From positions 248,001-312,000 of the forward strand of contig NZ_NHMP01000001.1 in assembly GCF_002221595.1 (NCBI RefSeq): a DNA stretch of 64,000 bases, given 5' to 3'. The notes under the pieces were generated by a model that had not been told where the DNA came from, made no database searches, and was given only the letters and a program-made list of their open reading frames with translations. Shown here one piece after another: positions 1-9,134 of this stretch. Source of the stretch: Turicimonas muris. Its GTDB lineage: Bacteria; Pseudomonadota; Gammaproteobacteria; Burkholderiales; Burkholderiaceae_F. The translations under genes were made by a program, and so were the position numbers. The number at the start of each line of letters is the position of its first letter. Positions within the stretch are counted from its first letter, which is position 1.

Positions 1-286
1 GGAGCGCAATTGTTTGTAATTCCACTTGAACCTCTTTTCTTGTGTAACTTGTGTCTTGGGAAAGTTTTAGTAATAGAAAACTAATCAGAAATATAACGCC
101 TAGATACTGATGATTACGGGACTGAAAGGACAAGATTCGGGAAAAATCGGATTTTCTCTTTTCCTCGGAAGTGCTATCACCTCTTCTTGGAGCGGGTGAA
201 TTTAACAGGAATGAATCCGGAGTTCTCTCTTTGCTTCTCAGGAATCGCCGATCCAGGTCTATGAGAGAAAAATAAGGCTGATAAAA
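1..286. other. Leading intergenic stretch upstream of the LysR regulator
   Basis: No open reading frame with convincing coding character is seen here. The segment is AT-rich and ends in the leader of the LysR-type regulator. An AAGG-like ribosome binding site lies about 10 bases before that gene's ATG at 287. Any partner gene to the left lies outside the window, so the promoter cannot be defined with confidence. Confidence 0.4.
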
Positions 287-1234
287 ATGAACAAAGATTA
301 CTTTGAAGGATTTCGTCTGAATGAAGAAATTACCTTAAGGAAGATAGAGATATTTTTATCTTTTATGGAAACAGGAAATTTAGGCAGAACTGCGGAAGCT
401 TTGGATATGAGTTCGGTCAGTATTCACCGGGCGCTTCATTCTTTGGAAGACGGTTTAGGCTGTCCTCTGTTTTCCCATCGCGGTCGGCTGCTGCGTCCTC
501 TCGAAACCGCCAAGCTTTTTCAATCTCATTGTCAAGAAGTTATAGATCATCTGACTCATGCGGTTGAACTAACAAAAATTGCCGGCGGTGTCGGCAGTCC
601 CTTGGTGAAAGTGGGAACTTTGTACTCCCTGACCATCCGCACGCTTCCTTATTTGATCAATGCTTCGAAATTGCGTCGCCCCGGGATCGAGTTTGAATTA
701 ACAATGGGCTCTAATGAGAAACTGCTGTCTAAGCTTGACAGAAATGAGTTGGACCTTATTGTTATTGCTTTAGATGAGCAAAGCGATCTGCCAAGTCATT
801 TTGAAATCCTGCCACTCTTTGTTGACGAACTTTTTCTTGCCACTCCCGCTTGGATGAAAATCCACACTCAAGAGGCCGTTCCTTTGTCGGCCTTTGAGAA
901 TGAACGGTTCATCACCTTGGCACCCGGGTTCGCCACTTATGAAGATTTTCGGCAGCTTTTTAAGAAAGCTGATATTTCTCCTAAACACATTACCGAAGTA
1001 AAAGACATTTTTTCCGCTTTAAGTTTAGTAAACGCGGGAGTCGGTGTTTCCATTCTTCCCGGCAGAATGTCTGCCGTTTATCCGGATACCGTTAATTTTA
1101 TTCCGCTTCAGCCTCCATGCCGTAGAAGTCAATCCATCACAATGGTATTTAAGCGCAGCAGACAGCATGAGCCGAATATCTTGGCTCTGGTAGCTGAAGG
1201 AAGAATGTTTGCGCGAAGTCTACGAAATAAATAG
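287..1234 (+). CDS. mdcR: LysR-family regulator, probable malonate utilisation regulator MdcR
   Basis: This is a 315-residue LysR-type transcription factor. The N-terminal winged helix-turn-helix lies at about residues 18-77 (LRKIEIFLSFMETGNLGRTA, then SSVSIHRAL), followed by a two-lobed inducer-binding domain to the C-terminus. Its length is normal for the family. It lies tail to tail with mdcH, three bases apart, at the edge of a complete malonate decarboxylase locus. In other Proteobacteria an adjacent LysR protein (MdcR) activates this pathway with malonate as the signal. The assignment to malonate therefore rests on context; the family assignment is secure. The N-terminus is slightly longer than usual, so a start further in is possible. 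Confidence 0.8.
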   Translation: MNKDYFEGFRLNEEITLRKIEIFLSFMETGNLGRTAEALDMSSVSIHRALHSLEDGLGCPLFSHRGRLLRPLETAKLFQSHCQEVIDHLTHAVELTKIAGGVGSPLVKVGTLYSLTIRTLPYLINASKLRRPGIEFELTMGSNEKLLSKLDRNELDLIVIALDEQSDLPSHFEILPLFVDELFLATPAWMKIHTQEAVPLSAFENERFITLAPGFATYEDFRQLFKKADISPKHITEVKDIFSALSLVNAGVGVSILPGRMSAVYPDTVNFIPLQPPCRRSQSITMVFKRSRQHEPNILALVAEGRMFARSLRNK

Positions 1235-1237
1235 GCC

Positions 1238-2140
1238 TTACTGCATAAATTCGAGCTGATCGAAGATTTCTTCCACTTTCATGGTTTGGACGCTGATGCA
1301 TAAACTTTCCAAGAATGCTTTTTTAGTTAGTCCTGTCAACGTTTCTCCGGGAGGCATTTCAATTGCAACATTGCAGCCTCTTTGGAAAACACTGACCATC
1401 GCTTCATGCCATTGGGTTCGGCGGCACATATTAAAGAGAAGATCTTCTTTGAGTTTTTCGGGATCAAAAATCGCCCGGCCGGTAGAGCCGCTGATGTAAG
1501 TGATGCGGGGTCTGGACAATTCAACATTAGAAAATTCTTCGGCTAATGCGTTTGCGGCACTGTTAAGAAGTTCACAGTGTGAGGGAACAGTAATTTTAAT
1601 GCGGACGCATTTGACTGCCCCTGCTTTTAGGGCGGCCGCGGAGGCATTACTCATGTTTTCATTGCTGCCTGCGACAACGATTTGGTCTTCAGCGTTGTAA
1701 TTGGCGATGAAGCAGCCGGTATCGGTACAAATTTGCTCAACTTTTCCTAACGTCAATCCGACGACTGCAGTCAAACCGTATCCGGTTGGATAGGCCTCCT
1801 GCATCAGGGTTCCTCTCCTATAAACTATTTTTAGCGCGGTTTGCATCGGCAAAGCACCTGCTATCACAGCAGCGGGAAAGGCACCGATGGACAGTCCAGC
1901 AGTAAAAGACGGTTTTATGCCTTTTTGAATGAAGTCATTAGCCCAACTGACGCCGCAAATAAGAAGGGAAGCCTGAACATTAGCGTTGTGTTGGAGCGCT
2001 TCTTCGGTTGTGAGCTCGCCCAAGCTTTTGTTCAAGGTTTGGAGGCAGAGATCTTCATAGAAATTACGGTTTGCAATCCCATCTAGCATGCGGGGATACT
2101 GTGAACCCTGACCTGGAAAAGAGAAGAGGATTTTACGCAT
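1238..2140 (-). CDS. mdcH: Malonate decarboxylase subunit epsilon (malonyl-CoA:ACP transacylase MdcH)
   Basis: A 300-residue FabD-like acyltransferase. The N-terminal FPGQGSQ motif, the nucleophile motif GLSIG (Ser84) and a downstream VPSHCELL segment with the catalytic histidine are all visible. In malonate decarboxylase systems MdcH transfers a malonyl group from malonyl-CoA to the 2'-(5''-phosphoribosyl)-3'-dephospho-CoA carrier on MdcC, priming the acetyl-carrier cycle. It is cytoplasmic. It is transcribed leftwards directly behind mdcG, with four bases between them, so the two form a short operon divergent from mdcABCDE. Length and motifs match the family. Confidence 0.9.
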   Translation of the reverse strand: MRKILFSFPGQGSQYPRMLDGIANRNFYEDLCLQTLNKSLGELTTEEALQHNANVQASLLICGVSWANDFIQKGIKPSFTAGLSIGAFPAAVIAGALPMQTALKIVYRRGTLMQEAYPTGYGLTAVVGLTLGKVEQICTDTGCFIANYNAEDQIVVAGSNENMSNASAAALKAGAVKCVRIKITVPSHCELLNSAANALAEEFSNVELSRPRITYISGSTGRAIFDPEKLKEDLLFNMCRRTQWHEAMVSVFQRGCNVAIEMPPGETLTGLTKKAFLESLCISVQTMKVEEIFDQLEFMQ

Positions 2141-2144
2141 AAGA

Positions 2145-2765
2145 TCACCAAGGATTATCGGTTAAGAGCGGACCGGTGTTTGTTTTAAGGAGAACCTTTT
2201 TAGTTCTCAGCCATTCTTTATAAGAGAATCCGCCTTTAGAAGTTTGAATCTGAATATCTAGTTGGAATTTAGGATTCAGAATCCACGATTTTAACGAAGC
2301 TAAATGGTTTAGCTCTTCTTCATTGTTGGCTCTGATAACTAAATCAATATCGCTTGTATCTCGAAAGTATTTTCTTCCGACCGCTAAAGAAAAACCGAAA
2401 GAACCTGAGATTCCCCATTTCACTGAATTTTTTAATTTCTCATTTGCTTGGATAAATTCCGAGAAATCTTTTAAGTAGTCGAGCTGGGGAGATTTAAGGC
2501 TCGTCGATTGAAGAAACACTGCGGTGTCTTCCGGAGAGAGTTTTCTTAAGACGTCTTGAGTTGAAATAAAACCGCTGTATCGCTGACTTCGCATCGTTCC
2601 TCTGAAGCCGACGGGAATTTTCTCTAATGATACGGCGTCTCGTCTGACGACGCATGGAAGACCTTCTTTTATTGAATTTTGCGCCCACTCGGGAGCCTCA
2701 TTCGGCAGAAGAATCTGAGGACGAAGGAAAAGAAGATCATGCGGAAGAAAAGCTTTGAGGTTCAT
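2145..2765 (-). CDS. mdcG: Malonate decarboxylase holo-ACP synthase (phosphoribosyl-dephospho-CoA transferase MdcG)
   Basis: About 206 residues. MdcG attaches the 2'-(5''-triphosphoribosyl)-3'-dephospho-CoA prosthetic group, made by MdcB, to the serine of the carrier protein MdcC. A nucleotidyltransferase signature is visible near residue 130 of the protein (GSFGFSLAVG followed by DTSDIDLVI, with the metal-binding Asp pair). The chosen start is the ATG at 2765, giving MNLKAFLPHDLLFLRP, because family members begin with a short lead-in to a PHDLLWL-like motif. A TTG 14 codons upstream (2807) is an alternative. The gene reads leftwards into mdcH. Confidence 0.87.
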   Translation of the reverse strand: MNLKAFLPHDLLFLRPQILLPNEAPEWAQNSIKEGLPCVVRRDAVSLEKIPVGFRGTMRSQRYSGFISTQDVLRKLSPEDTAVFLQSTSLKSPQLDYLKDFSEFIQANEKLKNSVKWGISGSFGFSLAVGRKYFRDTSDIDLVIRANNEEELNHLASLKSWILNPKFQLDIQIQTSKGGFSYKEWLRTKKVLLKTNTGPLLTDNPW

Positions 2766-2870
2766 GCCGTCAATGATAAAGGAGTCTGAAGAAATGGTCA
2801 GGCCCAAAATAAAAAATCGGAACGGTTAAAAAAACGAAAAATAATCTGAATAAAATTTTAAATACAGGAA

Positions 2871-2882
2871 GTTAAGTTTAAC
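2871..2882. promoter_or_regulatory. Imperfect palindrome in the mdcG/mdcA divergent region, possible LysR operator
   Basis: The sequence gttaagtttaac is a near-palindrome in the AT-rich 243-base region between the divergent mdcG and mdcA genes. LysR proteins often bind such T-N11-A-like dyads between divergent genes. The assignment is only suggestive, because AT-rich DNA yields such matches by chance. Confidence 0.25.
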
Positions 2883-2944
2883 AAGATAAGTTTTAAATCA
2901 AAATTTTCATTAAGTTAAAAGTAATGAAGTGACGAGAATACTTA

Positions 2945-2973
2945 TTGAAAGAAGCAAGCTGACTTTTCATAAT
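2945..2973 (+). promoter_or_regulatory. Sigma-70 type promoter of mdcABCDE
   Basis: A -35 box TTGAAA (2945-2950) and a -10 box CATAAT (2968-2973) are separated by exactly 17 bases. The mdcA ATG at 3009 follows with a good AAAGGAG ribosome binding site. Spacing and sequence fit a housekeeping promoter. The LysR palindrome around 2871 lies about 60 bases upstream of the -35 box, a plausible activator position. Confidence 0.6.
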
Positions 2974-3008
2974 TTTGATAAACAATCACATTCCCAAAGG
3001 AGCAATAA

Positions 3009-4661
3009 ATGCAGTTTGGCTCAGAGCCTAAAATTTGGGACAAACGCCGCCGCTTGAAAAAAGAGCGGCTGTCCCGCTTAAAACAAAACGGTAAGGTTAT
3101 TCCAACTGAAAATATCGTTGCAGCCCTTGAGGCCGTTATTGAACCAGGCAACAAGGTCGTTCTTGAAGGTAATAATCAGAAACAGGCAGATTTTCTCGCC
3201 AGATCTTTGTGCGAACTCAATCCGGACAAAGTCCACGATCTGCATATGATCATTCCAAGCATGAGCCTTCCGGAACATTTGGACGTTTTTGAAAAAGGCA
3301 TCGCCAGAAAGTTAGATTTCTCCTACTCCGGCGCACAAAGCCTCAGAACATCACAGCTTCTTGAAGACGGTGCATTGGAAATCGGTGCCGTTCATACTTA
3401 TATCGAACTTTATTCCCGTCTCTACGTCGATCTCATCCCTGACGTTGTTTTGGTTGCTGCTTATGCAGCAGACAGAGAAGGCAATCTCTACACCGGTCCG
3501 AGCACGGAAGATACTCCGGCACTGCTCGAAGCAGCAGCTTTCCATGACGGTATCGTGATTGCCCAGGTCAATGAGATTGTTGACGATCCCAAAGATTTGA
3601 GACGCGTTGATATTCCAGGTTCTTGGGTTGATTTAATCGTGAAGAGCGATAAGCCCTTCTTTATTGAACCGTTGTTTACCCGCGATCCACGCCAGATTAA
3701 GAACCAACATGTTTTGATGGGAATGATGGCATTGAAGGGTATCTATGGGCGCCATATGGTTCAGTCTTTGAACCACGGTATTGGTTTTAATACCGCAGCT
3801 ATTGAACTTCTTCTTCCCACTTACGGTGAAGAACTGGGTCTTAGAGGCAAGATTTGCAAAAACTGGTGCTTGAATCCGCATCCAACGCTAATCCCGGCTA
3901 TTGAAAGCGGCTGGGTTGAAAGCGTTCACTCATTCGGCGGTGAGCTCGGCATGGAAAAATACATGGCTGCACGCCCGGATGTATTCTTTACCGGCGCTGA
4001 CGGAAGCATGCGTTCTAACAGAGCTTTCTGCCAAATGGCCGGCCAGTATGCAGCCGATATGTTTATCGGCTCCACTCTGCAGATTGATGCCGAAGGCAAC
4101 TCCTCTACTGTTACCAAGGGACGCTTATCCGGTTTCGGGGGCGCTCCGAACATGGGCCACGATCCTCACGGAAGACGCCATGCCACAAAAGCATGGCTTG
4201 ACATGATCAAAGAACCAAGTCCAACTGCCCGCGGCCACAAGCTGGTTGTTCAGATGGTTGAAACATTCCAGGCTAAGGCTAAACCGACATTCGTCGAAAA
4301 CTTGGAAGCCGTTCAGGTTGCTAAGGACGCCGGAATGCCTCTTGCCCCGATCATGATTTACGCTGATGACGTCACTCATCTTCTGACAGAAGACGGAATC
4401 GCTTATCTGTACATGGCTGATTCCATGGAAGAGAGGAAGAAGATGATTGCGGCAGTCGCAGGCATTACCGATATCGGTCTCAGAGCAAACCCGAAGGATG
4501 TCGAAAAACTGCGTCAGTCCGGTAAGGTGGCCTTCCCATCTGATTTGGGAATCGATAAGTCCAGAGCTACCCGCTCCATGCTTGCAGCCAAGAGCATTGC
4601 TGATTTGGTTGAGTGGTCCGGCGGTTTGTATGAACCACCGGCAAAATTCCGGAGCTGGTAA
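3009..4661 (+). CDS. mdcA: Malonate decarboxylase subunit alpha (acetyl-carrier:malonate transferase)
   Basis: At 550 residues this matches full-length MdcA. The subunit exchanges acetyl for malonyl on the MdcC carrier, releasing acetate and loading malonate for decarboxylation. It is cytoplasmic and part of the MdcACDE complex. Recognisable segments include the N-terminal WDKRRRLKKERL and the central GSMRSNRAFCQMAGQYAADM with the following GFGGAPNMGHDPHGRRHAT, all characteristic of the family. The start is supported by AAAGGAG seven bases upstream. It is the first gene of the mdcABCDE operon, and its TAA overlaps the mdcB ATG by one base. Confidence 0.95.
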   Translation: MQFGSEPKIWDKRRRLKKERLSRLKQNGKVIPTENIVAALEAVIEPGNKVVLEGNNQKQADFLARSLCELNPDKVHDLHMIIPSMSLPEHLDVFEKGIARKLDFSYSGAQSLRTSQLLEDGALEIGAVHTYIELYSRLYVDLIPDVVLVAAYAADREGNLYTGPSTEDTPALLEAAAFHDGIVIAQVNEIVDDPKDLRRVDIPGSWVDLIVKSDKPFFIEPLFTRDPRQIKNQHVLMGMMALKGIYGRHMVQSLNHGIGFNTAAIELLLPTYGEELGLRGKICKNWCLNPHPTLIPAIESGWVESVHSFGGELGMEKYMAARPDVFFTGADGSMRSNRAFCQMAGQYAADMFIGSTLQIDAEGNSSTVTKGRLSGFGGAPNMGHDPHGRRHATKAWLDMIKEPSPTARGHKLVVQMVETFQAKAKPTFVENLEAVQVAKDAGMPLAPIMIYADDVTHLLTEDGIAYLYMADSMEERKKMIAAVAGITDIGLRANPKDVEKLRQSGKVAFPSDLGIDKSRATRSMLAAKSIADLVEWSGGLYEPPAKFRSW

Positions 4662-5503
4662 TGAATTCTTCCTTCTCTGATCTTCACTTTCTGGCTGCAA
4701 ATGCTTCTTTAGCTTTGATAGAAGAAGCGTTCTTGGCCCCTAAGCCCGGATTAGTAGACAGGAGAAGCAGCGGCAGCCATTCCGATATGGATTTGACCTT
4801 GATGGAGAGGTCCGCTCAGTGTCTCGAACCCTTCTTCCTGGAGATGGCAAAAGTCTCTTGGGGAAGGGAAGTTGATGCGGTACTTCGAGAAGAGATTGGC
4901 CTTATCGGCAGAGAGGCGGAAGCCCAGATGCTTTCTGTGACCGGAGGCGTGAATACGCACAAAGGTGCAATCTGGTCGTTAGGACTTTGCAGTTCCGTTC
5001 TGGCTTCGCATCAGATGAATACGTCAAAGAGACGATTCTTCCAAGATATCGCTAAATTGGCGTCCACCGAAGACAGAAAGGCATCTTCTCAGAAACCGAC
5101 ACACGGTCAAACGGTTAAGCAGCTTCATGGCTTGACGGGAGCAAAAGAAGAAGCTCAGGGAGGCTTCCCTCATATTGTCTATGCTTCTTTGCCGATGCTT
5201 CATCATTCTCGCAAGAGAGGCTGTTCGGAAGAGAGCGCCAGAATCAACAGCCTGCTGGCTTTGACGGCTTCTCTTAATGATACTTGTGTTGCCTACCGGG
5301 GAGGATTGGAAGCTCTCAGAGGGCTGCAGAAAAAGAGCCGTGAGTTTCTTCAGGCCGGAGGCTTGGAAAGTAAAGACGGAGAAAGAATACTGGAAGAACT
5401 TGATACCTGGAGCAGAGCGCGGAGAGTCTCTCCCGGAGGGGCCGCGGATCTGCTGGCTACCACATTGTTTATAGATAAATTTAGTTCAATTAGGATTAAT
5501 TAG
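4661..5503 (+). CDS. mdcB: Triphosphoribosyl-dephospho-CoA synthase MdcB
   Basis: A 280-residue CitG/MdcB-family enzyme that makes 2'-(5''-triphosphoribosyl)-3'-dephospho-CoA from ATP and dephospho-CoA, the prosthetic group precursor of the malonate decarboxylase carrier. Family motifs are clear: APKPGLVDRRSSGSHSDM at about residues 27-44 and GGVNTHKGAIWSLGL at about residues 92-106. The start overlaps the mdcA stop, which implies translational coupling. It works upstream of MdcG, which transfers the product to MdcC. Confidence 0.93.
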   Translation: MNSSFSDLHFLAANASLALIEEAFLAPKPGLVDRRSSGSHSDMDLTLMERSAQCLEPFFLEMAKVSWGREVDAVLREEIGLIGREAEAQMLSVTGGVNTHKGAIWSLGLCSSVLASHQMNTSKRRFFQDIAKLASTEDRKASSQKPTHGQTVKQLHGLTGAKEEAQGGFPHIVYASLPMLHHSRKRGCSEESARINSLLALTASLNDTCVAYRGGLEALRGLQKKSREFLQAGGLESKDGERILEELDTWSRARRVSPGGAADLLATTLFIDKFSSIRIN

Positions 5504-5513
5504 GTCGACTATT

Positions 5514-5819
5514 ATGGAAAAAGTTACCTTAACCCTTCAGGCGCCGAAGACATTGGACAAGAGCGTCCAATTACAAAACGGCGTAGTGAGTTCGGGCGAT
5601 CTGGAAGTAGTGTTTGAATCTTCTGACGGCGATACTTTGACTGTGATTATTAAGAGTTCTGTAGATAACAGTGCAGAACGCTGGAAGGCATTATTTTCCC
5701 GCATCCAACAATTCAATTCGGTGCCTGCAGGACGCATGCTGATTAACGATTTCGGTGCATCTCCCGGAGTTGTGCGTTTAAGAGTTGAACAAGTTTTAGA
5801 TGAGGCCGAACATGCATAA
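5514..5819 (+). CDS. mdcC: Malonate decarboxylase acyl carrier protein (subunit delta)
   Basis: A 101-residue carrier subunit. The SSGDLEVVFES segment around residues 26-36 carries the serine (probably Ser27) that is esterified with phosphoribosyl-dephospho-CoA. Acetyl and malonyl groups ride on this arm between MdcA and the MdcDE decarboxylase. It resembles CitD in length. It is the third gene of the operon, starts ten bases after mdcB, and its end overlaps the start of mdcD by eight bases. Confidence 0.93.
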   Translation: MEKVTLTLQAPKTLDKSVQLQNGVVSSGDLEVVFESSDGDTLTVIIKSSVDNSAERWKALFSRIQQFNSVPAGRMLINDFGASPGVVRLRVEQVLDEAEHA

Positions 5820-6651
5820 CAAAGAGAGTTTTATTGAATTAGGCGCTCGTCAAAGAGCTAAAGCCATTTTAGATTCCGGTTCCTTCCGTGAAATTCTCGG
5901 ACCTTTTGACGGCGTGGAATCTCCGTGGTTGGAACCTCAGGGAATTGTTCCTCAATCAGATGACGGCATGGTTATCGCTAAAGGAACAATCCAAGGCAAG
6001 GATGCCGTTGTCGTAGCCATTGAAGGCTCTTTCCAGGGCGGAAGCATGGGCGAAGTCTCCGGCGCAAAAATGGCGACGGCCATTGACTTAGCAGCAGAAG
6101 ACTGCTTGGCAGGCAAACCGACTATTGTGGTGCTGTGCTTAGAGACCGGCGGAGTGCGTCTGCAGGAAGCCAACTTAGGTCTGGCCTCTATCGCTGATAT
6201 TCATGCAGCAATTGTCAGAGCAAGAGAAGTTACTCCAGTTATCGGCGTTATTGCCGGCACCGTCGGATGCTTTGGCGGTATGTCTATTGCAGCCGCATTG
6301 TGCAGCTACCTTGTGGTCACCAAAGAAGCCCGTCTTGGCTTGAACGGTCCTCAGGTCATTGAGCAGGAAGCCGGCATCCGTGAGTACAACTCTAAAGACA
6401 AACCGTTTATTTGGCAGATGACTGGCGGTGAAGTCAGATCCAGATGCGGGTTTGTGGACAAATTAGTTAAAGATGATGTTCCGGAAATCAAAAAAGCCGT
6501 TGAGGAATGTGCCGAAAAGGGCGTTCCCGAACATTTCAGGACCGGATGCATTGATTATTTCTTAGAAACACTTTCTTCCTATGACACTGCTGAGCAGGCT
6601 CAGCCGGGAACAGCCGAAAAACTCTATGAAGGAGGATTTAAACATGACTAA
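5812..6651 (+). CDS. mdcD: Malonate decarboxylase subunit beta (malonyl-carrier decarboxylase)
   Basis: About 279 residues of a carboxyltransferase (crotonase-like) fold. With MdcE it removes CO2 from malonyl-MdcC, regenerating the acetyl carrier. The start is taken at the ATG at 5812 (MHNKESFIELGARQRA), which has a GAGG eight bases upstream; an ATG four codons earlier would also be in frame. Glycine-rich oxyanion segments are visible, for example GSFQGGSMGEVSGAKM and VIGVIAGTVGCFGGMS. The 3' end overlaps mdcE by eight bases. Confidence 0.93.
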   Translation: MHNKESFIELGARQRAKAILDSGSFREILGPFDGVESPWLEPQGIVPQSDDGMVIAKGTIQGKDAVVVAIEGSFQGGSMGEVSGAKMATAIDLAAEDCLAGKPTIVVLCLETGGVRLQEANLGLASIADIHAAIVRAREVTPVIGVIAGTVGCFGGMSIAAALCSYLVVTKEARLGLNGPQVIEQEAGIREYNSKDKPFIWQMTGGEVRSRCGFVDKLVKDDVPEIKKAVEECAEKGVPEHFRTGCIDYFLETLSSYDTAEQAQPGTAEKLYEGGFKHD

Positions 6652-7435
6652 TGTAAAAAGCCGCGGCGCCGTTTGGTTAGAGAGGCTTGCTCCGGCTGGC
6701 GCCCCATTCCTTCCTTTGATAGATTCCGTCAAGGCAGTGGAGCAGGACGGTGCGATTTATGTGGCCGTCGTTCCCGATCCGAATAATCATTATCCTCGTG
6801 CCAGAACCGGAGAAGTCGGACTTCTAGAAGGCTGGACTTTGGCTAAAACCATCAGCACCATCGTTAAAGAAGATGCTGATAAGGCTGAAAAGCGTCCAAT
6901 CGTTGCTATTGTTGACGTGACCAGCCAGGCTTACGGCAGAAGAGAAGAAGCCTTCGGCATTCATCAGGCTTTAGCCGGTTCGGTGGCTGCTTATGCTAAG
7001 GCGCGTGAGGCCGGGCATCCGATTGTTTCCTTGATCGTAGGTAAAGCCATGTCAGGTGCTTTCTTAGCTCATGGTTACCAAGCTAACCGTATTTTGGCTT
7101 TAGACGATCCTAAGGTTTTAATTCACGCAATGGGCAAAGAATCAGCCGCCAGAATTACTCTGCGCAGCGTGGCCGAACTTGATAAGTTTGCAGCCAAGGT
7201 TCCTCCGATGGCTTATGACATTAAGCACTATGCGGAATTAGGTCTTTTGGAAAAACTTCTCAAGGTTTCGTCCGCTGATGATCCGAGTGAAGAAGATGTT
7301 AAACAGGCAGCAGATGAAATTGCTGCTGCAATTCAGAAGGCTAAAGAAAGTCCGCGTGATCTCAGAAATCGCTTGTGCAGTCCGAACCGTAAGGCAACAT
7401 CAGAAGTCAGACGCTTAGTCAAAGAGGCTTGGTAA
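6644..7435 (+). CDS. mdcE: Malonate decarboxylase subunit gamma (co-decarboxylase)
   Basis: About 263 residues. The start is placed at the ATG at 6644 (MTNVKSRGAVWLERL) because of the strong AAGGAGG site eight bases upstream; the frame stays open for 21 more codons but without a comparable signal. MdcE pairs with MdcD to form the decarboxylase half of the enzyme. The segment VGKAMSGAFLAHGYQANRI is typical of the gamma subunit. It is the last gene of the operon and is followed by a strong intrinsic terminator. Confidence 0.92.
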   Translation: MTNVKSRGAVWLERLAPAGAPFLPLIDSVKAVEQDGAIYVAVVPDPNNHYPRARTGEVGLLEGWTLAKTISTIVKEDADKAEKRPIVAIVDVTSQAYGRREEAFGIHQALAGSVAAYAKAREAGHPIVSLIVGKAMSGAFLAHGYQANRILALDDPKVLIHAMGKESAARITLRSVAELDKFAAKVPPMAYDIKHYAELGLLEKLLKVSSADDPSEEDVKQAADEIAAAIQKAKESPRDLRNRLCSPNRKATSEVRRLVKEAW

Positions 7436-7458
7436 AAAATCCTTTCTTCCTTAGCTGG

Positions 7459-7498
7459 AAACACTCAGTCATTTCTTTTTGAGACTGAGTGTTTTTTT
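7459..7498 (+). terminator. Rho-independent terminator of the mdcABCDE operon
   Basis: A perfect 12-bp stem (aaacactcagtc at 7459-7470 with gactgagtgttt at 7483-7494) encloses a 12-base loop. A run of seven T residues (7492-7498) overlaps its 3' end. It lies 24 bases after the mdcE stop. Confidence 0.92.
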
Positions 7499-7650
7499 GC
7501 ATATTAACAATGTTGCGAAATGAGACTATACCTATCTTCTCTTAATCAAAATTTCGTTTTGAAGGTAAAATCTTCTATTTGATATTAAGAAACGACAATA
7601 GATGCGCATAAGGACGGGTACCTGAGTATGCGCCGAAAATGGAGATATAA

Positions 7651-9120
7651 ATGGCCAATGCAGGCACAGCATCAGACGTAACTTTTTATTGGTACGACTA
7701 TGAAACTTTCGGTACCGATAAGAAACGGGATCGGCCAGCACAGTTCGGTGGTTTCAGGACAGATGCAAACTTTCGCCGTAAAAGTAAAGATTTGCTGATT
7801 TACTGTTCTCCTGCAGATGACTATCTTCCGCACCCGGAAGCGTGTCTTTTAACGGGGATTACGCCTCTTATGTGTCTTACGGAAGGCGAGCCCGAGGCTG
7901 TTTTTGCCAACAAAATTTATAAGGAGTTTAAAGAACCGAATTCTATTGTTCTCGGCTATAACAATTTGAAGTTTGATGATGAAGTCAGCAGATTTATGTT
8001 CTGGAGAAATCTCATCAACCCCTATGACCGGGAATACGGAGAAGGACGTGCCAGAATGGATATGTTTACCGTGATTAAAGCGCTTTATGCCTTTAAACCG
8101 GACACTTTGAATTGGCCGCATAAAGACAACGGTTCCGTTTCCATGAAGCTGGAAGAGTTGACCAAGGTGAACGGCTTAGTCCACGACCATGCCCACGATG
8201 CTTTGTCTGACGCACGGGCAACGGCATTACTGGCCAAGAAGATTAAAGATACGGAGCCGAAGTTTTGGGAGTATGCCGTCAGTTTGTCTAATAAAGAGAA
8301 TGTGCAGAAATTGTTGGACTCTCAGACGGCCCTTTTAGTCGTAGCAGATTATTCCATTCCTGCTACAAAGAACCTGCGTTTGCTTTTCCCGATTCTGAAG
8401 TCAGGTAAAGAATATTTATGTTGGGATTTAACTGCCGATCCGACTGAACTTCCTCAGCTTAAAGATTCAGATTTAGAAGCCAGAACAAATTTAACCGCAG
8501 AAGAGAGAGAAGCAGGCAAGAATCCTCTTCCGTTTGTGAGCATCTCAGCGAATAAATATCCTTTTATCGTCAAAGCGTCTCCGTTCTATAGAAATGAATT
8601 TGAACAGATGTTCAGCCTAAGCCGAACAGAACTCGCAGAGCGGACAAAATTCTTAAAAGAGATGGATAAAGGCTTTGTCGGCAATCTTTATTTGAAGCTT
8701 AACGAAATCCGTCGAGAACGTTTCGAAGGAACCCAACCGAAGGATGAAGATGTAGAAACGGCACTTTACTCCGGCGGCTTTGTTAGCGATCAAGACAGAA
8801 GAGTGCTTGATGAGCTCAGAGCAATGAATGAGTTTGAATTGTCCGAGAAATCTTTAACCAAAGATTATCAGTACAAAGGTATGGATAAGTTAATCCGCCG
8901 CTTTATTTCCAGGAACTATCCGGAAGCGATGACCGAGCAGGATTCTGCGGATTGGTATCTTTATAAATCTCAGCATTTGATTCGTGGGGCAAACGGCAGC
9001 CGAACCTTTGAAGAGTACTTCAAACTTCTTGATGAGCTTGCTGACAGACCGAATGTCAACATGGAACTCATCGAGGAACTGAGAGAATACGGAGAGGGTC
9101 TCCAAGAAGATTTACAGTAA
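7651..9120 (+). CDS. sbcB: Exodeoxyribonuclease I
   Basis: A 489-residue 3'-to-5' single-strand DNA exonuclease of the DEDDh family, used in mismatch repair and in trimming recombination ends. The N-terminus shows the ExoI motif DYETFGTDKKRDRPAQFGGF (residues 14-33). The exonuclease III motif is HDALSDARATALLAKKI near residue 185. SH3-like and helical C-terminal domains follow. The length matches E. coli ExoI (about 475). The gene is preceded by a weak GGAG and is followed after 14 bases by lgt, so the two are probably co-transcribed. Confidence 0.94.
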   Translation: MANAGTASDVTFYWYDYETFGTDKKRDRPAQFGGFRTDANFRRKSKDLLIYCSPADDYLPHPEACLLTGITPLMCLTEGEPEAVFANKIYKEFKEPNSIVLGYNNLKFDDEVSRFMFWRNLINPYDREYGEGRARMDMFTVIKALYAFKPDTLNWPHKDNGSVSMKLEELTKVNGLVHDHAHDALSDARATALLAKKIKDTEPKFWEYAVSLSNKENVQKLLDSQTALLVVADYSIPATKNLRLLFPILKSGKEYLCWDLTADPTELPQLKDSDLEARTNLTAEEREAGKNPLPFVSISANKYPFIVKASPFYRNEFEQMFSLSRTELAERTKFLKEMDKGFVGNLYLKLNEIRRERFEGTQPKDEDVETALYSGGFVSDQDRRVLDELRAMNEFELSEKSLTKDYQYKGMDKLIRRFISRNYPEAMTEQDSADWYLYKSQHLIRGANGSRTFEEYFKLLDELADRPNVNMELIEELREYGEGLQEDLQ

Positions 9121-9134
9121 AGGAACAATCCGCG

